From Acholeplasma granularum ATCC 19168 (GTDB lineage: Bacteria > Bacillota_I > Bacilli_A > Acholeplasmatales > Acholeplasmataceae), in contig NZ_JAFR01000007.1 in NCBI RefSeq assembly GCF_000526235.1, positions 124,001-188,000 on the forward strand: 64,000 nt of DNA, in the 5' to 3' direction. The first letter of the stretch is position 1. Every line of letters starts with the position of its first letter. Position numbers and translations under genes: made by a program. Shown one piece after another: positions 16,980 through 27,184 of the stretch. The notes beneath the pieces are model-generated. The model was not told where the DNA came from. It did no database searches and saw only the letters and a list, made by a program, of their open reading frames with translations.

Positions 16980-17972
16980 TTAGTTATTAATAAATGCATT
17001 CTCAAATAAGACTAATAAATCCTCATTTTTAGAGTTTAGGATTATATCTTTTAAATCTATTTTTGAAAGTATATTTTTAATGGATTCATAACTCCATTCT
17101 TGATTAATAAAAAGTTTTTTTAATTCATCAAGATTTTCAGTTATTTCAAAAAAATCACCTGAAATACTAATATCTTTAATAATCCCTTGTTTAATGTTAA
17201 AACGCATATCTAAAACTCCCCAATCAAATCTTTTAGAAAGTTTTTGAGTATACTCAGGTTGGCTACGATATAACCATTCTTCACTACTATAAAGTTTAGC
17301 ATCCTCCATTAATTGGTTAATTTCAGAATCACTTAAAATGTATATTTGGTTTGTTAGTTCATTTTCAAGATAATCAACTAAAGCGTCATGACTCATGCCA
17401 TTTAGATAAGGTTTTAAATTGTTTACACGACTTCTAACAGAATCAATACCTTTAGAAATTAGTTTTTCATCAGGCGGATTTAAGGCTCTAACCATTGTTT
17501 CAATATCTAAATCATACATTAATGTACCATGCATTAACATGCCATACTTGTTTTGTAAGAATGCATTGCCTGATACTTTTTTACCATCTAATAATATGTC
17601 ATTTCGACCACTAAATTCTAAATTGACACCTATTTTTTTGAATGCTTCCGTAATTTTTTCTAAGTACTTTTTAAATGAAAAATTTTGATTTCCACGTTTT
17701 GTAATAATTGTAAACATGGTGTTGTTTTCATCTGCATAAACAGAACCACCACCTGTTGGACGTCTAAAGAATTTTATTTTATTTTCTTTGACATATGGAA
17801 AATTGATTTCATTTTCAATTACTTGATTTTTTCCGGAAACAATTCCTTTAATTCTCCAAGTAAAAAAGTAGGTTTCATCATCTTTTAATAGGTGTTCTAG
17901 TACATATTTTTCTAATGCAAAGTAAAAGTATGGTTCTAAATTTCCTTCATTATTATGTTTTACTAATATCAT
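16980..17972 (-). CDS. lplA: Lipoate-protein ligase A
   Basis: A 330-residue ligase that adenylates lipoate and attaches it to E2/H-protein lysines. The N-terminal catalytic domain has FFRRPTGGGSVYADENN (near residue 69; family RRxxGGGxVYHDxGN), FSGRNDILLDGKKVSGNAFL (near residue 119, with the catalytic Lys in GKKVSG) and a downstream MHGTLMYD. The last 90 or so residues form the accessory domain. It is probably needed to use scavenged lipoate for pyruvate dehydrogenase, which is not in this window. Monocistronic, downstream of the dnaJ terminator; AAAGGA is the ribosome binding site. Confidence 0.93.
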   Translation of the reverse strand: MILVKHNNEGNLEPYFYFALEKYVLEHLLKDDETYFFTWRIKGIVSGKNQVIENEINFPYVKENKIKFFRRPTGGGSVYADENNTMFTIITKRGNQNFSFKKYLEKITEAFKKIGVNLEFSGRNDILLDGKKVSGNAFLQNKYGMLMHGTLMYDLDIETMVRALNPPDEKLISKGIDSVRSRVNNLKPYLNGMSHDALVDYLENELTNQIYILSDSEINQLMEDAKLYSSEEWLYRSQPEYTQKLSKRFDWGVLDMRFNIKQGIIKDISISGDFFEITENLDELKKLFINQEWSYESIKNILSKIDLKDIILNSKNEDLLVLFENAFINN

Positions 17973-18001
17973 ATTATCAATTTCCTTTATTGGTATAGAG
18001 C

Positions 18002-18022
18002 AAAAAGAGGAATAATCCTCTT
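18002..18022 (-). terminator. Terminator after dnaJ
   Basis: The minus-strand stem AAGAGGA/TCCTCTT with loop TTAT is followed by T5. The dnaJ stop codon (18021-18023) forms part of the stem. Confidence 0.75.
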
Positions 18023-19133
18023 ATGCTGAAAAAAACGATTTAAATTTATCCCAACCAGATTTCTTTCTCTTAGAATCTAGTTTTGATAATTGTTCGAATA
18101 ATTTCTTCTCTTCAGATGATAGATTTTTTGGAGTTTCAACATTAATTATAACGTGTTGATCTCCAGTTTTACCTGTTCGAGCATCATTCGTACCTTTATT
18201 TTTCAATCTTAACTGTGTGCCAGTTTGAATTCCAGCTGGTATATTTAATTCGACATCTCCATGAATTGTTGGAATATCAATTTTATCACCTAATGCTGCT
18301 TGTGTAAATGTTATTGGAACATCAAGTATTATATCTGATCCACGACGTTTAAATATCTTATGTGGTTTGACTCTAAATGTAATATACAAGTCACCAGATT
18401 CGCCACCTTTTCTACCACCATGACCATAACCTGGTACTCTAAGTGTCATTTCATTATCGACACCTGCAGGTATTTTAACATCAACTGATTTTTTAGATTG
18501 AGTACGCCCATTGCCGCTACATACGTGACATTTATTATCGATTGTTTGACCATTACCTTGACAGGTTGGACATACTTGTTGGCTGCGCATTGTACCAAAC
18601 ATAGTACGCTGATCAACATTAACGTAACCTGTACCATGACATCTTGTACATGTGTGAACATCTTTAGAACTTTCTGCACCTGAACCATGGCAATGATGAC
18701 AATCTTCAGTAATATCAACACTTACTTGTTTAGTAGTTCCTAATACAGCTTCCATAAAGTCAATTGTCATACGAATTTGAATATCTTCTCCAACATTTGA
18801 TGTACGTTTTTGCTGGCGAGATCCACCACCAAAAAATTGGCTGATAATGTCATCAAAACCACCAAATCCTCCACCAAATCCACCGCCACCGAATCCACCA
18901 AAAGGATCACCTTGTGTACCAGCGTGTCCATATCTATCGTACTGAGCTTTTTTGTTTTGATCGTTTAATACATCATAGGCTTCTTGAACCTCTTTAAACT
19001 TTGCTTCAGCATCTTTTTCCTTAGAAACGTCTGGATGATATTTCTTAGCTAATGAACGGTAAGCTTTCTTTATTTCATCTGCTGATGCAGTCTTGGGTAT
19101 GCCAAGTACATCATAATAATCTCTTTTTGCCAT
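18021..19133 (-). CDS. dnaJ: Chaperone DnaJ (Hsp40)
   Basis: A 370-residue full-length DnaJ. J domain in residues 1-70 with the HPD tripeptide (KKYHPDVSKEK), a Gly/Phe-rich linker (about residues 75-105), then four zinc-binding repeats CHHCHGSG, CTRCHGTG, CPTCQGNG and CHVCSGNG, and the C-terminal substrate-binding domains. It stimulates DnaK ATPase and delivers clients. Last gene of hrcA-grpE-dnaK-dnaJ; a 12-bp hairpin separates it from dnaK. Confidence 0.97.
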   Translation of the reverse strand: MAKRDYYDVLGIPKTASADEIKKAYRSLAKKYHPDVSKEKDAEAKFKEVQEAYDVLNDQNKKAQYDRYGHAGTQGDPFGGFGGGGFGGGFGGFDDIISQFFGGGSRQQKRTSNVGEDIQIRMTIDFMEAVLGTTKQVSVDITEDCHHCHGSGAESSKDVHTCTRCHGTGYVNVDQRTMFGTMRSQQVCPTCQGNGQTIDNKCHVCSGNGRTQSKKSVDVKIPAGVDNEMTLRVPGYGHGGRKGGESGDLYITFRVKPHKIFKRRGSDIILDVPITFTQAALGDKIDIPTIHGDVELNIPAGIQTGTQLRLKNKGTNDARTGKTGDQHVIINVETPKNLSSEEKKLFEQLSKLDSKRKKSGWDKFKSFFSA

Positions 19134-19157
19134 TGTATCAATTCCTTTTTGTTAGTC

Positions 19158-19187
19158 AAATAGGAAAGTTTTTTCACTTTCCTATTT
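19158..19187 (-). other. Strong hairpin between dnaK and dnaJ
   Basis: Perfect 12-base arms (19158-19169 and 19176-19187) around a 6-base loop. On the minus strand the 3' arm ends TATTTGAC, with no long T run, so it looks like a partial terminator, an attenuator, or an RNA processing/stability element rather than a full stop. Confidence 0.65.
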
Positions 19188-19204
19188 GTTTATATGATTA
19201 TATA

Positions 19205-21566
<2,362 letters not shown>

Positions 21567-21572
21567 TTATAT

Positions 21573-22595
21573 CTACTCCTTATTGTCTTTATATAGTTTT
21601 GCTAAATTTGCTGCGATATACTCTAATAATGGAATTACTTTTTGATAACTCATCCTTGATGGTCCAACAAGTGCGATTGACCCTTTTTCTTCACTAGTTA
21701 TTTGATAAGGTATCGAAATTACAGTCATCTGATTTAATGCGGTAAGTTCCATATCAGATCCAAAACGTATACTAATACCTTCATCCTTACCGATTAACTT
21801 AATAATTTCACGTCTTTCCATCATATCGATAAATTTTTTCATGTGGTTAACGTTTGTAAATTCTGGTTGATCAAATACATTTGTTATACCAGATAGATAA
21901 AACGAGTCTGCTGCAAATTTACTAAAAGCTTCAATAAATGAATCTATTATTTGACTTTGATAGCTCATAAATTGATTTAGTTCGGATACTGCATATTCTT
22001 CTTTCAATATTTTAATTGCAGTTTCTAAGGTTTTATTTTTTAATAAATCATCGAGTGTATGAATTACCTCTTTAATATCGTTCATATTCATATCTTCAGA
22101 TATATGTATATGTTGATGTTGAACATGACCTCTATTAGTCACAATTAACATTACAGCATCTTTTAAACCAAGTGGAATCATTTCAATTCTTTTAATTTCA
22201 GACTGTAATATATCTGGACCAACTGCAACTGCAGTATAATTTGTAAGATCGGTCAATAACTTTAATGCTTCTTTAATTGTATGCTCTCTACCTAAGTTTT
22301 TTTTATTGAAAACCTCATCTATTAGTGGAAATACTTTAGTAATATTCGAATCTCTAGTAACTAAATGTTCTACATAATAACGATAACCCATTTCAGAAGG
22401 TATACGTCCTGATGATGTATGCATTTTTTCTAAATAACCAAGTTCTTCAAGTATTGCCATATCATAACGCAAGGTTGCAGATGAATAGTTTAAATAAGGT
22501 AATGCCATAAGTGCTTTAGAACCTACCGGTTCAGCTGTTTCTGAATATACATCTATAATAGCCTTTAAGATAAGTTTTTGTCTTGAAGATAACAT
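21573..22595 (-). CDS. hrcA: Heat-inducible transcription repressor HrcA
   Basis: A 340-residue HrcA. An N-terminal winged helix (RQKLILKAIIDVYSETAEPV, then YSSATLRYDMAILEELGYL) is followed by the GAF-like and inserted dimerisation regions (MHTSSGRIPSEMGYRYYVE near residue 57). It binds CIRCE sites and represses chaperone genes. First gene of hrcA-grpE-dnaK-dnaJ, with a CIRCE-like site between its promoter and start codon. A second CIRCE-like site is upstream of lon, so HrcA likely controls at least two operons here. Confidence 0.95.
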   Translation of the reverse strand: MLSSRQKLILKAIIDVYSETAEPVGSKALMALPYLNYSSATLRYDMAILEELGYLEKMHTSSGRIPSEMGYRYYVEHLVTRDSNITKVFPLIDEVFNKKNLGREHTIKEALKLLTDLTNYTAVAVGPDILQSEIKRIEMIPLGLKDAVMLIVTNRGHVQHQHIHISEDMNMNDIKEVIHTLDDLLKNKTLETAIKILKEEYAVSELNQFMSYQSQIIDSFIEAFSKFAADSFYLSGITNVFDQPEFTNVNHMKKFIDMMERREIIKLIGKDEGISIRFGSDMELTALNQMTVISIPYQITSEEKGSIALVGPSRMSYQKVIPLLEYIAANLAKLYKDNKE

Positions 22596-22607
22596 GTAAC
22601 CACCCTT

Positions 22608-22634
22608 TTAGCACTCTAATTGTCATAGTGCCAG
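22608..22634. promoter_or_regulatory. CIRCE element upstream of hrcA, one arm degenerate
   Basis: Plus-strand TTAGCACTC matches the consensus arm exactly. After 9 bases the other arm reads TAGTGCCAG against GAGTGCTAA (three differences). It lies 13 bases before the hrcA start and downstream of the promoter. Confidence 0.75.
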
Positions 22635-22638
22635 TATC

Positions 22639-22667
22639 ATTGTATAATAAAAAAATAGCACTGTCAA
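22639..22667 (-). promoter_or_regulatory. Sigma-A-type promoter of the hrcA operon
   Basis: TTGACA (22667-22662) and TACAAT (22644-22639) with a 17-base spacer on the minus strand, immediately upstream of the CIRCE element. Confidence 0.8.
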
Positions 22668-22701
22668 GGTTTGTATGCCACTTTTACATTTTTTATAAGT
22701 C

Positions 22702-22729
22702 TAGACATTTTATTTCTTTATGATATAAT
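22702..22729 (+). promoter_or_regulatory. Promoter of plsY
   Basis: TAGACA (22702-22707), 16-base spacer, TATAAT (22724-22729), with TG one base before the -10. GAGG and the ATG follow within 21 bases. Confidence 0.65.
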
Positions 22730-22749
22730 TTTATCCGAGGTATATAATC

Positions 22750-23436
22750 ATGCAAATTTTATGGATATCAATCGCTTTAATAATTTCATATTTAATAGGT
22801 TCAATTCCTTTTGGATATATCATTCCAAAAATATTTAAAAATATAGATATTAGAGAGCACGGCAGTAAAAACGTTGGTTCTACAAACGTTACAAGAGTAT
22901 TAGGTGCTAAATATGGTGTACCAACCTTTTTATTAGATAGTTTTAAAGGTGCTTTACCAATTATCATTATTCGTTATGTTTTAGGAACGCCAGAACTTAA
23001 CTTAATAAATGGTATCTATGATATTTCTATATTATATGGTGCTGCAGCAGCAATTGGACATATAAAATCTATTTATATCGGATTTAAAGGTGGTAAAGCA
23101 GTCGCTACTGGTGTAGGAGCTGTAATAGCTATCAACCCAGTTATAGGTATTTTAGGTATTATAATATTCTTTATTGTAGCATTTTCAACCAAATATGTTT
23201 CAATCGGCTCTGTTATAGCAACATTTTTAGTAGGCGTTATGATGTGGGTAGGTATATTAATTCCCCAAATATGGATACCTACAAACAATTTAACATTAAC
23301 ATATGAATCTCAAATTGTTAATTTAATAGGTATATCTTTAGTAGTTCTGTTAATCATATATATGCATAAAAAGAATTTTACCAGACTATTTAATGGCACA
23401 GAAAACAAAATAGGTCAAAAGAAAATTAATAAATAG
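22750..23436 (+). CDS. plsY: Glycerol-3-phosphate acyltransferase PlsY (acyl-phosphate dependent)
   Basis: A 228-residue integral membrane enzyme that starts phospholipid synthesis by acylating glycerol-3-phosphate with acyl-phosphate. About five to six hydrophobic segments are visible. The family motifs are IREHGSKNVGSTNVTRVLG (near residue 36), FKGALPIIIIR, and GFKGGKAVATGVGAV (near residue 112, phosphate loop). It is monocistronic between divergent hrcA and a strong terminator. The partner PlsX is not in this window. It would supply the substrate for the PlsC-type enzymes found here. Confidence 0.95.
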   Translation: MQILWISIALIISYLIGSIPFGYIIPKIFKNIDIREHGSKNVGSTNVTRVLGAKYGVPTFLLDSFKGALPIIIIRYVLGTPELNLINGIYDISILYGAAAAIGHIKSIYIGFKGGKAVATGVGAVIAINPVIGILGIIIFFIVAFSTKYVSIGSVIATFLVGVMMWVGILIPQIWIPTNNLTLTYESQIVNLIGISLVVLLIIYMHKKNFTRLFNGTENKIGQKKINK

Positions 23437-23446
23437 ATCGTTTAAT

Positions 23447-23473
23447 AGCACTTCAATTGAAGTGCTTTTTTTA
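23447..23473 (+). terminator. Terminator of plsY
   Basis: Stem AGCACTTC/GAAGTGCT (23447-23454 with 23459-23466), loop AATT, followed by T7 on the plus strand. Confidence 0.88.
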
Positions 23474-23490
23474 TTTTCTATATTATATAA

Positions 23491-23520
23491 TTGACAATAG
23501 TGTATGTCATACAGTATAAT
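23491..23520 (+). promoter_or_regulatory. Promoter of the PadR/HAAS pair
   Basis: TTGACA (23491-23496) and TATAAT (23515-23520) with an 18-base spacer. It overlaps the palindrome at 23501-23513. Confidence 0.75.
23501..23513. promoter_or_regulatory. Candidate PadR operator
   Basis: TGTATG-T-CATACA: perfect 6-base arms around one base, between the -35 and -10 of the padR gene. PadR proteins often bind ATGT/ACAT-type repeats and repress themselves; binding here is inferred. Confidence 0.55.
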
Positions 23521-23541
23521 AAATTTAGAAAGGGGCCTATC

Positions 23542-23877
23542 ATGGAAACAATATTAAATAATTTAATCATTGAACTCAAACGTGGAACTCAAATTCTATT
23601 TGTTCTAAGTGCCTTAAAATCTAGTCAATATGGATACTCACTACTAGAAAAATTACAAAATATCGGTGTTGAAATTGAAGCAGGTACGCTTTATCCATTA
23701 CTAAGAAGGTTAGACGAACAAGGTTTAATTAATTCTACTTGGGATACAACAGAATCTCGCCCACGAAAGTATTATAAAATTAATGAAAATGGATTACTCA
23801 TTTTAGAAAAACTAATTAACGAATGGTCAGTTATCGAAAAACGTATGAAACTAATAACAAAGGGAGAAAGTATATGA
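23542..23877 (+). CDS. PadR family transcriptional regulator
   Basis: A 111-residue PadR protein: a winged helix with LFVLSALKSSQYGYSLLEKL and EAGTLYPLLRRLDEQGLI, then WDTTESRPRKYYKINENG (the wing typical of PadR) and a short C-terminal dimerisation helix. I choose ATG at 23542 with AAAGGGG upstream; an in-frame TTG start 51 bases upstream would lie on the promoter. Its TGA overlaps the ATG of the following HAAS protein gene (ATGA), so both are made together. Such pairs act as regulatory units for the membrane partner; the signal is unknown. Confidence 0.9.
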   Translation: METILNNLIIELKRGTQILFVLSALKSSQYGYSLLEKLQNIGVEIEAGTLYPLLRRLDEQGLINSTWDTTESRPRKYYKINENGLLILEKLINEWSVIEKRMKLITKGESI

Positions 23878-24896
23878 ACAAAATGATTGAAAAGTATATA
23901 TATTCTGTTACTCGAAGATGTAAACCTGAAGCAAGAGATGAAATAAAGAAAGAATTAGAGTCAAATATTTTAGATATGCTTCAAGATAAACCCAATTATA
24001 CAGATAAAGATATTGATGATGTACTACATCAATTAGGAAATCCTATTGATGTTGCATATAGTTATCAAGATGAGCCCGTTTACTTGATAAACCCAAAATT
24101 TTATCAAGATTACATCACAATCATTAAATTTGGCATAATAACATCAACAATTATTGCAGTAATCACTGGTATTATTGAAAGTGTAATAACATTAAATGCT
24201 AATGAGCCATATGAAATAATTGGATTACTACTAAGTAGTATCATTTCAAACATTGCTTCATATTCAATCTTTATTTTTGCATTTATTACACTCATTTTTG
24301 CATCTTATAATATACCTAAAATTAAAACCAAAGTAGATGAAAGACTAAAAAATTGGAAAATAAGTGATTTAAGTAATGTACCTAAGGAAATTCCTAACAT
24401 TGAGTTTAAATCAAGAATTCCAACATTATTCGGTATGATAATTTCAACGATTGTTATGATTACACTAGGTATAGTTTTCTTAGTATATTATGATTCGATT
24501 TTTATACTTGTGCTTAACGGTGTTAAAACTCAAGTACTTAATCCAATATATAAACCTGTATTTACTATTTATATTATAGGTATAATTGTATTAAATTTAA
24601 TTAGTTACATTTATAAATTTTATGTTGGAAAAGAAAACTTTACTAGTCTAATTTTACAAACAATCTCTGAGTTTTTCGGATCAATTTTTATGGCTATAAT
24701 ACTGCTACTCCCAAATTTAGTCTTATTTGAAAATTATGAATCTATTGCATCTTTTTTATCAGTTGATATTGAAACTGTATTAAATATCTCAAATATAATA
24801 ACATACAGTTTTGTTTCAATTATATTAATAGCAAGTTTTATATCCTATTTTGCTAAATGGTTTAAATACTTAAAAAACACTTTAAGAAGTAAGTAA
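23874..24896 (+). CDS. HAAS-domain membrane protein, partner of PadR
   Basis: A 340-residue protein. The N-terminal 75 or so residues form a HAAS signalling domain (EKYIYSVTRRCKPEARDEIK through DDVLHQLGNPIDVAYSYQ). It is followed by about seven transmembrane helices, starting near residue 82. HAAS domains usually occur downstream of a PadR-like regulator, exactly as here with a 4-base overlap; they are thought to link the regulator to membrane or transport functions. The start at 23874 is set by GGGAG and the overlap. The membrane part gives no further clue. Confidence 0.82.
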   Translation: MNKMIEKYIYSVTRRCKPEARDEIKKELESNILDMLQDKPNYTDKDIDDVLHQLGNPIDVAYSYQDEPVYLINPKFYQDYITIIKFGIITSTIIAVITGIIESVITLNANEPYEIIGLLLSSIISNIASYSIFIFAFITLIFASYNIPKIKTKVDERLKNWKISDLSNVPKEIPNIEFKSRIPTLFGMIISTIVMITLGIVFLVYYDSIFILVLNGVKTQVLNPIYKPVFTIYIIGIIVLNLISYIYKFYVGKENFTSLILQTISEFFGSIFMAIILLLPNLVLFENYESIASFLSVDIETVLNISNIITYSFVSIILIASFISYFAKWFKYLKNTLRSK

Positions 24897-25046
24897 CTAA
24901 TAGTTTTATAGATTTATAACCTGTTTTAATGATTAAAAGAGCTTGTTTTATATAGTTATATATATGTTCAGTCAAATAATCACGCGTGCGAAACAATAAT
25001 CCAATTTTGGGATTAAAGCCATACATTATAATCTAAATGCTACCTA

Positions 25047-25055
25047 TGCTATAAT
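25047..25055 (+). promoter_or_regulatory. Extended -10 promoter of the MFS exporter gene
   Basis: TGCTATAAT fits TGnTATAAT, 21 bases before the ATG at 25077. Confidence 0.5.
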
Positions 25056-25076
25056 TGTTTTTGTGAGTGTGAAATT

Positions 25077-26321
25077 ATGAGAAAAAAACTATTTATATTA
25101 ATATTTATTTTCCTTATACAAGGAATATCAACAAATATGCATCACCCTTTAATGCCATCTTATGTTAAGCATATCGGTGTACCAAATTACATGTTTGGAT
25201 TCTTCTTTGCTTTTATGAACTTAGGTACAATGATCGGTGGTCCTTTCTGGGGTAATCTTGGTGATGCAGGTAAAAAGAAGATGGTAGTCATTTTAGGCTT
25301 TATCATATATGGTGTAAACCAAGCATTATTTGGTATGGGACATATTTTTGATCAATGGATTCTAAGTATATTTCGTTTAGTCAGTGGTTTTGGGATTGCA
25401 GCTGCAATCACAGTAATTTCTGGAGAAATCATAGTTGTATCTGACCAAGGAAAACGTGCAAGAAATATAGCCTACGGTGCAGCTGCACTTGCTTTAGGTG
25501 GTTCATTTGGACAATTTTTCGGTGGATTTATCCATACAAATTCATTTTTTATACAATTATTTAGAACAGATTTATTCTTTAACGCATTATTATTCCAATG
25601 TTTATTAAATATAGCATTAGCTATATTCGTATTTTTCTTCTTTAAACCAGAACCTGTCAAAAATAGCAGTAATAAAAAACGTGCTCAATTTTGGGAAGGA
25701 TTTAAGGAAATTAAAAATATAGGACCAGAATTATTATTCTTTTTATTATCACTAACATTTATTACAGTTGCAGCCACAAATGTTGATAAATATTTAGATA
25801 TTTACTTTGTTGAATTAGGTTATGAGGCTGATCAGTTAGGTAATTTTAAGATGATTGTTGGATTGGTTTCACTATTTGCAGCAATTCTACTTGTACCATT
25901 ATTTATGAAGATTAAAAAGAAACTATCACTGATTGCAATATTTCAAATACTTAGTTCAATTTTAATATTCATTGTATTCAGATCAAAAGAAACACAGTTT
26001 ATTATCTATATCTATTCCATATTTATGATTTATATTGGTATTAAAGCAATCTATGCTCCATTAGAACAAGAGCATGTAGCAAGTTTCTCTAATGAAAATA
26101 ATATCGCTACTACAATGGGGATTAGACAGTCATTTTACTCTATAGGAACTATAGTTGGTCCAATATTCGGTGCTTTCGTTTATGATTATAATCCATTGAC
26201 ATTGTTTGATACTTCAATCATATTCTTCTTACTTTCAGTAGTATTATTGTTAGTTAGTGGCTTATTTAGAAAAAAAAGTTATATCTCAAATCAGTTTAAA
26301 ACAACAGAATCTTATAAATAA
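25077..26321 (+). CDS. MFS transporter, drug-efflux (DHA1-like) type
   Basis: A 414-residue major-facilitator protein with about twelve hydrophobic segments. The loop 2-3 motif reads GPFWGNLGDAGKKK (family GxxxDxxGRKK; the second basic part is weakened), and GIGSFG-like glycine motifs appear in helices 4-5 (VSGFGIAAAITVIS). The overall form suggests an H+ antiporter for drugs or metabolites; the substrate is unknown. Ribosome binding site is weak (GTGAG). Single gene between its own promoter and a terminator formed directly at its stop codon. Confidence 0.82.
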   Translation: MRKKLFILIFIFLIQGISTNMHHPLMPSYVKHIGVPNYMFGFFFAFMNLGTMIGGPFWGNLGDAGKKKMVVILGFIIYGVNQALFGMGHIFDQWILSIFRLVSGFGIAAAITVISGEIIVVSDQGKRARNIAYGAAALALGGSFGQFFGGFIHTNSFFIQLFRTDLFFNALLFQCLLNIALAIFVFFFFKPEPVKNSSNKKRAQFWEGFKEIKNIGPELLFFLLSLTFITVAATNVDKYLDIYFVELGYEADQLGNFKMIVGLVSLFAAILLVPLFMKIKKKLSLIAIFQILSSILIFIVFRSKETQFIIYIYSIFMIYIGIKAIYAPLEQEHVASFSNENNIATTMGIRQSFYSIGTIVGPIFGAFVYDYNPLTLFDTSIIFFLLSVVLLLVSGLFRKKSYISNQFKTTESYK

Positions 26322-26344
26322 AGTTCACGAAAGTGAACTTTTTT
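26321..26344 (+). terminator. Terminator of the MFS exporter gene
   Basis: Stem AAGTTCAC/GTGAACTT (26321-26328 with 26333-26340), loop GAAA, then T run. It begins on the last base of the stop codon. Confidence 0.85.
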
Positions 26345-26345
26345 A

Positions 26346-26379
26346 TACAAAAAAAGGCAGTCACTAAAGTGATGCCTTT
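26346..26379 (-). terminator. Terminator of the valS-folC-lipase operon
   Basis: On the minus strand AAAGGCATCAC pairs with GTGA(C)TGCCTTT (one bulged base) around a 4-base loop, followed by a long T run. Confidence 0.8.
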
Positions 26380-26392
26380 ATAATGTTCTTTA

Positions 26393-27175
26393 TTAACTTA
26401 CTTGTTCATTTAACCATAAAATAATTTGATTTAATGCCTCTTCAGTAACAGTATCATCATTTAAATTATGATACCCTCCTGAAATCTCAATAAATTTTTT
26501 AGAGTTCGTCTTTAAGCTTTCTATAAAATCAATAGATTCTTTAATATTCACTATTTGATCATCGCTTCCGTGAATTGCCAAGACAGGTTTTTTATAATTT
26601 GAAATCTGTTTTTGAATATTTTTAATGCCTCTTTTTAGTGTTTGAATAATTAGTCTATATGTAAATGATTTTAATGCATAAGGATCAACATTATCAGTTG
26701 GTGGAAAATGTGAGAGTCGTGTATCACTAAAATCCGTTTTTATTCTGAGACCACCAAATATAAATGCAGGAAGCATACCAAATATACCTAATTTTGGTGT
26801 TTGATGTGGGCTTGAAACAATTATAGAACCATCAAAATTATCATACAAGGTTGCATATAGTTTAGTAATAATGCCACCCATAGAGTGCCCCAATAAATAT
26901 ATTGGTAAGTTATTGTGTTTTTTTGTTTGCTCAACTAACTCATATAAATCAGAAGTAAATTGAAATACATTTTTAATGTCACCGCGTTTACCTTGTGACT
27001 TACCATGACCTCTTACATCATATAAAACAACAGAATAATCTGCTTGATTTAGTAGTTCTGCAATTCTTCTATAATATAGTGAATGTAATGCTATACCATG
27101 TGTAACAATTACTATCCCTTTTGGATTCTTTACAAAATGATTTTCTGAATATATTAAAACTTGATTAATTAACAT
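26393..27175 (-). CDS. Alpha/beta hydrolase, monoacylglycerol lipase/lysophospholipase-like
   Basis: A 260-residue serine hydrolase of the lysophospholipase (COG2267) group. Features: VIVTHGIALHS (oxyanion loop), YDVRGHGKSQGKRG, nucleophile elbow LLGHSMGGIITK (Ser near residue 97), acid in IHGSDDQIV and His in SGGYHNL. No signal peptide, so it works on cytoplasmic or inner-leaflet lipids, or possibly on imported lysolipids. Last gene of the T-box operon; 9 bases after folC. Its place with valS-folC may be only co-transcription. Confidence 0.85.
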   Translation of the reverse strand: MLINQVLIYSENHFVKNPKGIVIVTHGIALHSLYYRRIAELLNQADYSVVLYDVRGHGKSQGKRGDIKNVFQFTSDLYELVEQTKKHNNLPIYLLGHSMGGIITKLYATLYDNFDGSIIVSSPHQTPKLGIFGMLPAFIFGGLRIKTDFSDTRLSHFPPTDNVDPYALKSFTYRLIIQTLKRGIKNIQKQISNYKKPVLAIHGSDDQIVNIKESIDFIESLKTNSKKFIEISGGYHNLNDDTVTEEALNQIILWLNEQVS

Positions 27176-27184
27176 AATATCACC

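Noticed and set aside
24996-25016. Short inverted repeat AATCC...GGATT upstream of the MFS gene
   Set aside because: Only five-base arms with an asymmetric centre; expected by chance in this composition.
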